From Antennarius striatus (lineage: Eukaryota; Chordata; Actinopteri; Lophiiformes; Antennariidae), in the NCBI RefSeq assembly GCF_040054535.1, contig NC_090780.1, positions 420,501-484,500 on the forward strand: a DNA stretch of 64,000 nt. Reading direction: 5' to 3'. Positions 49,301 through 63,095 of the stretch are shown here, one piece after another. The first letter of the stretch is position 1. The number at the start of each line of letters is the position of its first letter. A program made the translations under genes and the position numbers. Under the pieces are notes generated by a model, which was not told where the DNA came from, searched no databases, and saw only the letters and a list, made by a program, of their open reading frames with translations.

Positions 49301-52300
49301 TGACAACAGAGACCCGTGACAACATAGACCCGTGACAACATAGACCCGTGACAACACGGACCCGTGACAACAGAGACCCGTGACAACACGGACCCGTGAC
49401 AACACAGACCCGTGACAACACGGACCGGTGACAACATGGACCCGTGACAACATGGACCCGTGACAACATGGACCCGTGACAACATGGACCCGTGACAACA
49501 GAGACCCATGACAACATGGACCCGTGACAACATGGACCCGTGACAACATAGACCCGTGACAACACAGACCCGTGACAACACGAACCCGTGACAACATGGA
49601 CCCGTGACAACAGAAACCCGTGCCAACATGGACCCGTGACAACATGGACCCGTGACAACATGGACCCGTGACAACAGAAACCCGTGACAACATGGACCCG
49701 TGACAACATGGACCCGTGACAACATGGACCCGTGACAACATGGACCCGTGACAACACAGACCCGTGACAACACGGACCCGTGACAACATGGACCCGTGAC
49801 AACATGGACCCGTGACAACATGGACCCGTGACAACAGAAACCCGTGACAACATGGACCCGTGACAACAGAAACCCGTGACAACAGAAACCCGTGACAACA
49901 TGGACCCGTGACAACAGGGACCCGTGACAACATGGACCCGTGACAACATGGACCCGTGACAACATGGACCCGTGACAACAGAGACCCGTGACAACAGAGA
50001 CCCGTGACAACATGGACCCGTGACAACATAGACCCGTGACAACATGGATCCGTGACAACATAGACCCGTGACAACATGGACCCGTGACAACATGGACCCG
50101 TGTCAACATGGACCCGTGACAACGTGGACCCGTGACAACAGAGACCCGTGACAACATGGACCCGTGACAACAGAGACCCATGAAAACACGGACCCGTGAC
50201 AACAGAGACCCGTGACAACAGAGACCCGTGACAACATAGACCCGTGACAACATAGACCCGTGACAACAGAGACCCGTGACAACAGAGACCCGTGACAACA
50301 CGGACCCGTGACAACACAGACCCGTGACAACACGGACCCGTGACAACATGGACCCGTGACAACATGGACCCGTGACAACATGAACCCGTGACAACATGGA
50401 CCCATGACAACATGGACCCGTGACAACATGGACCCGTGACAACATAGACCCGTGACAACACAGACCCGTGACAACACGAACCCGTGACAACATGGACCCG
50501 TGACAACAGAAACCCGTGCCAACATGGACCCGTGACAACATGGACCCATGACAACACGGACACGTGACAACAGAAACCCGTGACAACATGGACCCGTGAC
50601 AACAGAAACCCGTGACAACATGGACCCGTGACAACAGAAACCCGTGACAACATGGACCCGTGACAACATGGACCCGTGACAACATGGACCCGTGACAACA
50701 TGGACCCGTGACAACACGGACCCGTGACAACACAGACCCGTGACAACACAGTCCCGTGACAACATGGACCCGTGACAACAGAAACCCGTGACAACATGGA
50801 CCCGTGACAACAGAAACCCGTGACAACAGAAACCCGTGACAACATGGACCCGTGACAACATGGACCCGTGACAACATGGACCCGTGACAAAAGAGACCCG
50901 TGACAACAGAGACCCGTGACAACATAGACCCGTGACAACATAGACCCGTGACAACATGGATCCGTGACAACATAGACCCGTGACAACATGGACCCGTGAC
51001 AACATGGACCCGTGTCAACATGGACCCGTGACAACGTGGACCCGTGACAACAGAGACCCGTGACAACATGGACCCGTGACAACAGAGACCCGTGAAAACA
51101 TGGACCCGTGACAACAGAGACCCGTGACAACATGGACCCGTGACAACATGGACCCGTGAAAACATGGACCCGTGACAACATGGACCCGTGACAACAGAGA
51201 CCCGTGACAACAGAGACCCGTGACAACAGAGACCCGTGACAACATGGACCCGTGACAACAGAGACCCGTGACAACATGGACCTGTGACAACATGGACCCG
51301 TGACAACAGAAACCCGTGACAACATGGACCCGTGACAACATGGACCCGTGACAACATGGACCCGTGACAACAGAGACCCGTGACAACATGGACCCGTGAC
51401 AACATAGACCCGTGACAACATAGACCCGTGACAACATGGACCCGTGACAACAGAGACCCGTGACAACATGGACCCGTGACAACATAGACCCGTGACAACA
51501 TAGACCCGTGACAACATGGACCCGTGACAACAGAGACCTGTGACAACAGAGACCCGTGACAACATGGACCCGTGACAACAGAGACCCGTGACAACATGGA
51601 CCCGTGACAACATAGACCCGTGACAACATAGACCCGTGACAACATAGACCCGTGACAACATGGACCCGTGACAACAGAGACCCGTGACAACAGAGACCCG
51701 TGACAACAGAGACACGTGACAACATGGACCCGTGACAACATGGACACGTGACAACAGAGACCCGTGACAACATGGACCCGTGACAACATAGACCCGTGAC
51801 TACAGAAACCCGTGACAACATGGACCCGTAACAACATGGACCCGTGACAACACGGACCCGTGACAACATAGACCCGTGACAACACAGACCCGTGACAACA
51901 CGGACCCGTGACAACATGGACCCGTGACAACAGAAACCCGTGCCAACATGGACCCGTGACAACATGGACCCGTGACAACATGGACCCGTGACAACAGAAA
52001 CCCGTGACAACATGGACCCGTGACAACAGAAACCCGTGACAACATGGACCCGTGACAACAGAAACCCGTGACAACATGGACCCGTGACAACATGGACCCG
52101 TGACAACATGGACCCGTGACAACATGGACCCGTGACAACACAGACCCGTGACAACACAGACCCGTGACAACACGGACCCGTGACAACATGGACCCGTGAC
52201 AACATGGACCCGTGACAACATGGACCCGTGACAACAGAAACCCGTGACAACATGGACCCGTGACAACAGAAACCCGTGACAACAGAAACCCGTGACAACA

Positions 52301-55300
52301 TGGACCCGTGACAACATGGACCCGTGACAACATGGACCCGTGACAACATGGACCAGTGACAACAGAGACCCATGACAACATGGACCCGTGACAACATGGA
52401 CCCGTGACAACATGGACCCGTGACAACAGAGACCCGTGACAACATGGACCTGTGACAACATGGACCCGTGACAACAGAAACCCGTGACAACATGGACCCG
52501 TGACAACATGGACCCGTGACAACATGGACCCGTGACAACAGAGACCCGTGACAACATGGACCCGTGACAACATAGACCCGTGACAACATAGACCCGTGAC
52601 AACATGGACCCGTGACAACAGAGACCCGTGACAACATGGACCCGTGACAACATAGACCCGTGACAACATAGACCCGTGACAACATGGACCCGTGACAACA
52701 GAGACCTGTGACAACAGAGACCCGTGACAACATGGACCCGTGACAACAGAGACCCGTGACAACATGGACCCGTGACAACATAGACCCGTGACAACATAGA
52801 CCCGTGACAACATAGACCCGTGACAACATGGACCCGTGACAACAGAGACCCGTGACAACAGAGACCCGTGACAACAGAGACACGTGACAACATGGACCCG
52901 TGACAACATGGACCCGTGACAACAGAGACCCGTGACAACATGGACCCGTGACAACATAGACCCGTGACAACAGAGACCCGTGACAACATGGACCCGTGAC
53001 AACATGGACCCGTGACAACACGGACCCGTGACAACATAGACCCGTGACAACACAGACCCATGACAACACGGACCCGTGACAACATGGACCCGTGACAACA
53101 GAAACCCGTGCCAACATGGACCCGTGACAACATGGACCCGTGACAACATGGACCCGTGACAACAGAAACCCGTGACAACATGGACCCGTGACAACATGGA
53201 CCCGTGACAACATGGACCCGTGACAACATGGACCTGTGACAACAGAAACCCGTGACAACAGAAACCCGTGAAAACATGGACCCGTGACAACAGAAACCCG
53301 TGACAACATGGACCCGTGACAACATGGACCCGTGACAACATGGACCCGTGACAACATGGACCCGTGACAACACAGACCCGTGACAACACAGACCCGTGAC
53401 AACACGGACCCGTGACAACATGGACCCGTGACAACATGGACCCGTGACAACATGGACCCGTGACAACAGAAACCCGTGACAACATGGACCCGTGACAACA
53501 GAAACCCGTGACAACAGAAACCCGTGACAACATGGACCCGTGACAACATGGACCCGTGACAACATGGACCCGTGACAACATGGACCCGTGACAACATGGA
53601 CCCGTGACAACAGAGACCCGTGACAACAGAGACCCGTGACAACATGGACACGTGACAACATAGACCCGTGACAACATGGATCCGTGACAACATAGACCCG
53701 TGACAACATGTACCCGTGACAACATGGACCCGTGTCAACATGGACCCGTGACAACGTGGACCCGTGACAACATGGACCCGTGACAACAGAGACCCGTGAC
53801 AACATGGACCTGTGATAACATGGACCCGTGACAACAGAAACCCGTGACAACATGGACCCGTGACAACATGGACCCGTGACAACATGGACCCGTGACAACA
53901 GAGACCCGTGACAACATGGACCCGTGACAACATAGACCCGTGACAACATAGACCCGTGACAACATGGACCCGTGACAACAGAGACCCGTGACAACATGGA
54001 CCCGTGACAACAGAGACCCGTGACAACATGGACCCGTGACAACATAGACCCGTGACAACATAGACCCGTGACAACATGGACCCGTGACAACAGAGACCTG
54101 TGACAACAGAGACCCGTGACAACATGGACCCGTGACAACAGAGACCCGTGACAACATGGACCGGTGACAACATAGACCCGTGACAACATAGACCCGTGAC
54201 AACATAGACCCGTGACAACATGGACCCGTGACAACAGAGACCCGTGACAACAGAGACCCGTGACAACAGAGACACGTGACAACATGGACCCGTGACAACA
54301 TGGACCCGTGACAACAGAGACCCGTGACAACATGGACCCGTGACAACATAGACCCGTGACAACAGAGACCCGTGACAACATGGACCTGTGACAACATGGA
54401 CCCGTGACAACACGGACCCGTGACAACATAGACCCGTGACAACACAGACCCGTGACAACACGGACCCGTGACAACATGGACCCGTGACAACAGAAACCCG
54501 TGCCAACATGGACCTGTGACAACATGGACCCATGACAACATGGACCCGTGACAACAGAAACCCGTGACAACATGGACCCGTGACAACATGGACCCGTGAC
54601 AACATGGACCCGTGACAACAGAAACCCGTGACAACAGAAACCCGTGACAACATGGACCCGTGACAACAGAAACCTGTGACAACATGGACCCGTGACAACA
54701 TGGACCCGTGACAACATGGACCCGTGACAACATGGACCCGTGACAACACAGACCCGTGACAACACAGACCCGTGACAACACGGACCCGTGACAACATGGA
54801 CCCGTGACAACATGGACCCGTGACAACATGGACCCGTGACAAAAGAAACCCGTGACAACATGGACCCGTGACAACAGAAACCCGTGACAACAGAAACCCG
54901 TGACAACATGGACCCGTGACAACATGGACCCGTGACAACATGGACCCGTGACAACATGGACCCGTGACAACATGGACCCGTGACAACAGAGACCCGTGAC
55001 AACAGAGACCCGTGACAACATGGACCCGTGACAACATAGACCCGTGACAACATGGATCCGTGACAACATAGACCCGTGACAACATGGACCCGTGACAACA
55101 TGGACCCGTGTCAACATGGACCCGTGACAACGTGGACCCGTGACAACAGAGACCCGTGACAACATGGACCCGTGACAACAGAGACCCGTGACAACAGAGA
55201 CCCGTGACAACATGGACCCGTGACAACATGGACCCGTGACAACAGAAACCCGTGACAACATGGACCCGTGACAACATGGACCCGTGACAACAGAGAACCG

Positions 55301-58300
55301 TGACAACAGAGACCCGTGACAACATGGACCCGTGACAACATGGACCCGTGACAACAGAGACCCGTGACAACATGGACCCGTGACAACATGGACCCGTGAC
55401 AACAGAGACCCGTGCCAACAGAGACCCGTGACAACAGAGACCCGTGACAACATAGACCCGTGACAACAGAGACCCGTGACAACAGAGACCCGTGACAACA
55501 GAGACCCGTGACAACATGGACCCGTGACAACAGAGACCCGTGCCAACAGAGACCCGTGACAACAGAGACCCGTGACAACATGGACCCGTGACAACAGAGA
55601 CCCGTGCCAACAGAGACCCGTGACAACAGAGACCCGTGACAACATAGACCCGTGACAACAGAGACCCGTGACAACAGAGACCCGTGACAACAGAGACCCG
55701 TGACAACATGGACCCGTGACAACAGAGACCCGTGACAACATGGACCCGTGACAACAGAGACCCGTGACAACATGGACCCGTGACAATATAGACCCGTGAC
55801 AACAGAGACCCGTGACAACAGAGACCCGTGACAACATGGACCCGTGACAACATAGACCCGTGACAACATGGACCCGTGACAACATGGACCCGTGACAACA
55901 TGAACCCGTGAGAACAGAGACCCGTGACAACATGGACCCGTGACAACAGAAACCCGTGACAACATGGACCCGTGACAACATGGACCCGTGACAACAGAGA
56001 ACCGTGACAACATAGACCCGTGACAACATGGACCCGTGACAACATGGACCCGTGACAACAGAGACCCGTGACAACATGGACCCGTGACAACATAGACCCG
56101 TGACAACATAGACCCGTGACAACATGGACCCGTGACAACAGAGACCCGTGAGAAACATGGACCCGTGACAACAGAGACCCGTGACAACATGGACCCGTGA
56201 CAACATAGACCCGTGACAACATAGACCCATGACAACATGGACCCGTGACAACAGAGACCTGTGACAACAGAGACCCGTGACAAAATGGACCCGTGACAAC
56301 AGAGACCCGTGACAACATGGACCCGTGACAACATAGACCCGTGACAACATAGACCCGTGACAACATAGACCCGTGACAACATGGACCCGTGACAACAGAG
56401 ACCCGTGACAACAGAGACCCGTGACAACAGAGACACGTGACAACATGGACCCGTGACAACATGGACCCGTGACAACAGAGACCCGTGACAACATGGACCC
56501 GTGACAACATGGACCCGTGACAACAGAGACCCGTGACAACATTGACCCGTGACAACATAGACCCGTGAACACATAGACCCGTGACAACATGGACCCGTGA
56601 CAACATGGACCCGTGACAACATGGACCCGTGACAACAGAGACCCGTGACAACATGGACCCGTGACAACATAGACCCGTGACAACATAGACCCGTGACAAC
56701 ATGGACCCGTGACAACAGAGACCCGTGACAACATGGAACTGTGACAACAGAGACCCGTGACAACATGGACCCGTGACAACATAGACCCGTGACAACATAG
56801 ACCCGTGACAACATGGACCCGTGACAACAGAGACCTGTGACAACAGAGACCCGTGACAACAGAGACCCGTGACAACATGGACCCGTGACAACATAGACCC
56901 GTGACAACATAGACCCGTGACAACATAGACCCGTGACAACATGGACCCGTGACAACAGAGACCCGTGACAACAGAGACCCGTGACAACAGAGACACGTGA
57001 CAACATGGACCCGTGACAACATGGACCCGTGACAACAGAGACCCGTGACAACATGGACCCGTGACAACATAGACACGTGACAACAGAGACCCGTGACAAC
57101 ATGGACCCGTGACAACATAGACCCGTGACAACAGAGACCCGTGACAACAGAGACCCGTGACAACAGAGACCCGTGACAACATGGACCCGTGACAACAGAG
57201 ACCCGTGACAACAGAGACCCGTGACAACAGAGACCCGTGACAACATGGACCTGTGACAACAGAGACCCGTGACAACATGGACCCGTGACAACATAGACCC
57301 GTGACAACAGAGACCCGTGACAACAGAGACCCGTGACAACATGGACCCGTGACAACATAGACCCGTGACAACAGAGACCCGTGCCAACAGAGACCCGTGA
57401 CAACAGAGACCCGTGACAACAGAGACCCGTGACAACAGAGACCCGTGACAACAGAGACCCGTGACAACATGGACCCGTGACAACAGAGACCCGTGACAAC
57501 ATGGACCCGTGACAACAGAGACCCGTGACAACATGGACCCGTGACAACATGGACCCGTGACAACAGAGACCCGTGACAACAGAGACCCGTGACAACATGG
57601 ACCCGTGACAACATAGACCCGTGACAACATGGACCCGTGACAACATGGACCCGTGACAACATGGACCCGTGAGAACAGAGACCCGTGACAACATGGACCC
57701 GTGACAACAGAAACCCGTGACAACATGGACCCGTGACAACATGGACCCGTGACAACAGAGAACCGTGACAACAGAGACCCGTGACAACATGGACCCGTGA
57801 CAACATGGACCCGTGACAACAGAGACCAGTGACAACATGGACCCGTGACAACATGGACCCGTGACAACAGAGACCCGTGCCAACAGAGACCCGTGACAAC
57901 ATGGACCCGTGACAACAGAGACCCGTGCCAACAGAGACCCGTGACAACAGAGACCCGTGACAACATAGACCCGTGACAACAGAGACCCGTGACAACAGAG
58001 ACCCGTGACAACAGAGACCCGTGACAACAGAGACCCGTGACAACATGGACCCGTGACAACAGAGACCCGTGCCAACAGAGACCCGTGACAACAGAGACCC
58101 GTGACAACATGGACCCGTGACAATAGAGACCCGTGACAACAGAGACCCGTGACAACATAGACCCGTGACAACAGAGACCCGTGACAACAGAGACCCGTGA
58201 CAACAGAGACCCGTGACAACATGGACCCGTGACAACAGAGACCCGTGACAACATGGACCCGTGACAACAGAGACCCGTGACAACATGGACCCGTGACAAC

Positions 58301-61300
58301 ATAGACCCTTGACAACAGAGACCCGTGACAACAGAGACCCGTGACAACATGGACCCGTGACAACATAGACCCGTGACAACATGGACCCGTGACAACATGG
58401 ACCCGTGACAACATGGACCCGTGAGAACAGAGACCCGTGACAACATGGACCCGTGACAACAGAAACCCGTGACAACATGGACCCGTGACAACATGGACCC
58501 GTGACAACAGAGAACCGTGACAACAGAGACCCGTGACAACATAGACCCGTGACAACATAGACCCGAGACAACATGGACCCGTGACAACATGGACCCGTGA
58601 CAACATGGACCCGTGACAACAGAGACCCGTGACAACAGAGACCCGTGACAACATGGACCCGTGACAACATAGACCCGTGACAACATGGACCCGTGAGAAC
58701 AGAGACCCGTGACAACATGGACCCGTGACAACAGAAACCCGTGACAACATGGACCCGTGACAACATGGACCCGTGACAACAGAGAACCGTGACAACAGAG
58801 ACCCGTGACAACATGGACCCGTGACAACATAGACCCGTGACAACAGAGACCCGTGACAACATGGACCCGTGACAACATGGACCCGTGACAACAGAGACCC
58901 GTGCCAACAGAGACCCGTGACAACAGAGACCCGTGACAACATAGACCCGTGACAACAGAGACCCGTGACAACAGAGACCCGTGACAACAGAGACCCGTGA
59001 CAACAGAGACCCGTGCCAACAGAGACCCGTGACAACAGAGACCCGTGACAACATGGACCCGTGACAACAGAGACCCCATGCCAACAGAGACCCGTGACAA
59101 CAGAGACCCGTGACAACATAGACCCGTGACAACAGAGACCCGTGACAACAGAGACCCGTGACAACAGAGACCCGTGACAACATGGACCCGTGACAACAGA
59201 GACCCGTGACAACATGGACCCGTGACAACAGAGACCCGTGACAACATGGACCCGTGACAACATAGACCCTTGACAACAGAGACCCGTGACAACAGAGACC
59301 CGTGACAACATGGACCCGTGACAACATAGACCCGTGACAACATGGACCCGTGACAACATGGACCCGTGACAACATGGACCCGTGAGAACAGAGACCCGTG
59401 ACAACATGGACCCGTGACAACAGAAACCCGTGACAACATGGACCCGTGACAACATGGACCCGTGACAACAGAGAACCGTGACAACAGAGACCCGTGACAA
59501 CATAGACCCGTGACAACATGGACCCGTGACAACATGGACCCGTGACAACATGGACCCGTGACAACAGAGACCCGTGACAACATGGACCCGTGACAACATA
59601 GACCCGTGACAACATAGACCCGTGACAACATGGACCCGTGACAACAGAGACCCGTGACAACATGGAACTGTGACAACAGAGACCCGTGACAACATGGACC
59701 CGTGACAACATGGACCCGTGACAACAGAGACCCGTGACAACATGGACCCGTGACAACAGAAACCCGTGACAACATGGACCCGTGACAACATGGACCCGTG
59801 ACAACAGAGACCCGTGACAACAGAGACCCGTGACAACATGGACCCGTGACAACATGGACCCGTGACAACAGAGACCCGTGACAACATGGACCCGTGACAA
59901 CATGGACCCGTGACAACATGGACCCGTGACAACAGAAACCCGTGACAACATGGACCCGTGACAACATGGACCCGTGACAACATGGACCCGTGACAACATG
60001 GACCCGTGACAACAGAGACCCGTGACAACAGAGACCCGTGACAACATGGACCCGTGACAACATGGACCCGTGACAACAGAGACCCGTGACAACATGGACC
60101 CGTGACAACATGGACCCGTGACAACATGGACCCGTGACAACATGGACCCGTGACAACATGGACCCGTGACAACAGAGACCCGTGACAACATGGACCCGTG
60201 ACAACATGGACCCGTGACAACAGAGACCCGTGACAACATGGACCCGTGACAACATGGACCCGTGACAACGTCGCTGTTTGTTTCATAGCAGCAGAATATA
60301 AAAAAAAGAAAATTAATATTCTTTGTTTATTATAGTTTCTTCATTTGATGCACTTAAATTCAACTTCATCACAATCATCTGTTCTGAAAATAACTGCAGG
60401 TCCTGGTTGGTTCTGATCCGCTGCACTGAATTCTGGTGGTACGGCATATTCTCTAAATATACGTAAATATGGGCCAGTATCGCCAGTACTGATGCTTTCC
60501 AACAAGTAAGGAAGATACGTCATTAAACAGCTGAATCTAGTACTTTAGTGTTTAGAGCAGTAATCACATTACTTTAGTATTTAGAGTAGTAATGACATTA
60601 CTTTAGTGTTTAGAGCAGTAATCACATTACTTTAGTATTTAGAGCAGTAATGACGTTTAACTAACCTCAAATAGAGACTATAGATTCATTCATCCAGCTG
60701 TTTTCTTGTGCTTTCTGTGGGTCACGTGGGTTGCTGGAGGTTATCACAGCAGACTAGGGGGAAAATGTGGGGAGACGTTACGAGTGTGTCACTAGTGCAC
60801 CGCTGAGCCACTCAAAAGACTAATAAGCATTCACACACACTCAAATCTACAAATAATTGTGACACGATCAATCCAACTAAACTGCGTGTTTTTGTAACTG
60901 GGAGAGAACCAATGCAGACACTGGGAGAACAGGAACCTTCTTGTAAGGCAACAGCGCCACCCACTGCGCCACCCTGGCGCCTGCAATTACAGATTGAAAT
61001 ATAATAAATAACGACTTACAAACAATTCGTCTTACGAACAGCCTCTTGGAACCAATTGTGTTTGTAAGTTGAGGACTATCTGTATTAATCTGTATGTGGA
61101 CATATTCAGTATAAGTGAGTCACACAATGAGAGATCCTGCAGTAACAAGAGAAAGAAGAGAAGTAAACAACATTTTCATGCCAAGTCACAAGTGAGGACC
61201 AATCTAAGGTTAGATTACACGTTTATGTTTTATTACAGTTATATATTTATATACATTAGTGAGACCAAAACATCCAATGAGTCCCATCAAAGCAGGAGAA

Positions 61301-63095
61301 TCACAGAGTAGATTTTTTCTCTGGACGTATAATGACAAGATAAAGTAGCCTCACTAAAACCCCAGGAGGTTGTGTTTGGATCAGGACGTCTGACATTTCC
61401 ATCAGATTTCAGTCCTCACCTGTAGATGGTATATTCATTGGGCGGACCAGAGAAAGGATCACTGCCATTCCTTTTTCCAAAATTCCCCGTCCAAAGAACG
61501 GTGTCATTTAAAACCACGATGGCCGACAGCGAGGGAAGGCTGACGGGACTCACGTTCTGTCGTAGTAAAACATCCACCTAGAGGAGAACGACAGGGAACA
61601 TGATTCAACTACAAATATAACTGCATATATTTAACAAACTAACAAGCAAAATAGAATGTAATACCCTTAAAAAACAAATGATAATGCTACACAAAGGTTA
61701 GCCTCACAGCTACACGCAGGTTAGCCTCACGGCTACACGCAGGTTAGCCTCACGGCTACACGCAGGTTAGCCTCACGGCTACACAGATCTCCTTCTGTGT
61801 GTCTCACTCTCATACAGCAGCATTAACATGAACACATGATGGTAATTATATAACTTTGAAAACTGCCATCAAGAACGCATCAAATTATTTCATGGTTCGT
61901 CTCCAGATTTATTTTAATCACAAGCGTGATGTGGGGTGAATAGATAAGTCAGGTCCAGTGACGTGTGGTGAGGTTCCTGGCTGGGGGGGCGCTGACTTCA
62001 TCACACCCAGATTCACACACACATGAACCTACAGTTTAGTGTATTCACCATTTAATACCAACAGTCAGGGGGTTCTGTTGAAGTCTCAGCAGAATTATTT
62101 ACACGTATAAACTGTAACACACAACTGAGCACATTCGATTAAAACTAATATTGTGTTTTTTCCTACATGTTTATTTGTTATGTTTACTTATAAATGAAGT
62201 CCCTGCGCCGCTGCTTCTGAACTGAAGCAGTGAACACATTTTGAGTGCAGATCTGTATGTTTATAGTGAGGCGAGGTGAGCAGAAAACTACTGAATGGCT
62301 GTAGTTTACTCTCTGACCATAGACTGTAGTTTACTGTCACTTCTTGTGCGGTCGAGGAAGAAGAATCCTCAGCTGAATCCCTGGGATCAGCAGCGCCCCC
62401 CACCAGGAGGCAGGAGAACTGCGTGCCTCACTTCGAGCCTTTTCCCAGCGGCTTCAGGACCGCTCAACTCCAGAGAGACGTTACACACATGCAGTTGTTG
62501 ATAAAACACTATACATTATATACATTAGCTAAATGATGGGGATTTAGTTCATAGATCAAACGTGTTTGAACATTTTAACAGCGACATATAGAGAGATAGC
62601 TTTATGGTCTCACTGTTTAGCTACCAATACAGCTAGTGGAGTCATTGATCAATCCATGGTGATCAATGACTCACCACAGGTCTCTGATCAGGATTTCAGA
62701 GGTAAATGTGAAAATTCAGTGATTTTGAGTAAAAATAACCTAAAATTGTTGACGTTATCAGCACAGACAAAATGAATGTTATTTGTGAGACTCTTGATGT
62801 GGTCGATCAAGTGGGAACACTTCGTTCTTCTGTGTCCAACCCTCAGTTTTTCATCTACTGCATCTTTAATCTCCTTCTGTTGATGCTGCTACATTTGGTG
62901 TGAAGGATTACAAGAGCCAGCTTGTAATTTTTTCAGACAGAGTCCGATAGAAATGCATTTTAAATCTGTATTTGATGAATAGTCTCACCTTTTCCAGGGC
63001 CTCCTTCAGACTGGGGATGGGATGCTGTAGGGGGACAGGCTCAGGGAAACGGGGACACATCATCTCTGATTGGACGTCGTGACCAATTCCTTGAT
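43318..63095 (-). CDS. lactbl1: LACTBL1-like serine beta-lactamase-fold protein, five exons, 5' end outside window
   Basis: A class C beta-lactamase/penicillin-binding-protein-fold serine hydrolase-like protein; vertebrate substrate unknown. Exons on the minus strand are 62989-63095 (PRFPEPVPLQHPIPSLKEAL), 61420-61577 (VLNDTVLWTGNFGKRNGSDP), 47195-47442 (IASLSKIFPTLMLYRLWEEG), 44884-44989 (LPRRLRDTNLLWKGKTQSAI) and 43318-44293. All junctions are GT-AG and the phases chain without a break, giving 530 residues here. SLSK is the S-x-x-K nucleophile box and YSN in CHYSNLAFSL is the Y-x-N box, so the catalytic residues are kept. The first listed exon starts mid-codon after CTGACAG, so at least one 5' exon (signal or membrane anchor) lies beyond 63095, possibly beyond 64000. 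The third intron is about 14 kb, most of it a giant minisatellite. Gene name by resemblance; fold confident. Confidence 0.88.
44294..44883. other. LACTBL1-like intron, no further feature
   Basis: AT-rich intron. The donor CACCAA|GTAATA is weaker than the others. Confidence 0.6.
45569..46872 (+). mobile_element. Tc1/mariner-like DNA transposon, internally deleted
   Basis: Long terminal inverted repeats of about 200 bp run from about 45569-45772 and 46672-46872 (shared CTGTGTGTGCAGGTGA and GCAAGTTGTATTTTTGAGGA). Between them lie transposase pieces: a helix-turn-helix start (RQKRDLTGSEKSKIV), an N-terminal domain at 45947-46160, WTDEMRV (first catalytic D), and then a deletion to QDNAPSHP (second D). 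The C-terminal WPSCSPDLSPIQHLWSLIK and LSVLAKKGG follow. The normal PxxN-E of the third acidic site reads IQHLWS. Frameshifts make it dead. It sits in an intron of the LACTBL1-like gene. Confidence 0.85.
47443..48920. other. LACTBL1-like intron 3, part before the giant array
   Basis: No exons. From about 48620 to 48920 the sequence (CATGACAGGCAGGGTTTGGA ... CACCCCAACATGG) looks like a dispersed-repeat end that runs straight into the array, so the array may have expanded from its tail. Confidence 0.4.
48921..60269. repeat. Giant 16-bp minisatellite (about 709 copies, 11.35 kb) in an intron
   Basis: The plus-strand unit is CCCGTGACAACATGGA. Positions 1-11 are nearly invariant, and the last five vary among ATGGA, AGAGA, ATAGA, ACAGA, ACGGA and AGAAA. 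Single-base variants (TGCCAAC, CCTTGAC, GAGAACC) mark copied blocks. The period is 16, so three units make 48 bases and all three minus-strand frames stay open for thousands of codons (a 16-residue VVTGPCCHGS-type repeat). These are not genes: no start context, no splice logic, and all frames are equally open. The array lies wholly within the third intron of the LACTBL1-like gene, antisense to the plus-strand unit shown. Confidence 0.97.
60541..60656. repeat. 29-bp minisatellite
   Basis: Four copies of a 29-bp unit beginning TACTTTAGTGTTTAGAGCAG, alternating GTG/GTA and TCACAT/TGACAT variants. Confidence 0.93.
60888..60985 (-). mobile_element. tRNA-derived SINE scrap
   Basis: On the minus strand it reads GGTGGCGCAGTGGGTGGCGC (A-box region), then AAGAAGGTTCCTG and CCAGTGTCTGCATTGGTTCTC. 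It is a truncated copy of the fish tRNA-type SINE, related to 35240-35440. Confidence 0.7.
61690..61786. repeat. 22-bp minisatellite
   Basis: Four to five copies of GGTTAGCCTCACGGCTACACGC... type units, in the second intron of the LACTBL1-like gene. Confidence 0.9.
61955..62757. mobile_element. Second copy of the TIR element (reverse of 16143-17031), partial
   Basis: It begins CCAGTGACGTGTGGTGAGGT and aligns with the reverse complement of the first copy. Similarity is lost near 62757 (after TGACGTTA), so the other terminus is missing. It is intronic in the LACTBL1-like gene. Confidence 0.7.

Larger units (their letters stand above)
60270..61419. other. LACTBL1-like intron 3, part after the array
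   Basis: AT-rich sequence containing a 29-bp minisatellite and a SINE scrap. No exon was recognised. Confidence 0.55.

Noticed and set aside
48921-60269. CRISPR-like array
   Set aside because: The units are contiguous 16-mers with no unique spacers, in a vertebrate intron.
48749-60286. Open frames of up to 3074 codons on the minus strand (VVTGPCCHGS-type proteins)
   Set aside because: A stop-free 16-bp unit leaves all three frames open by arithmetic. The frames overlap fully, have no promoter or splice logic, and lie in an intron.
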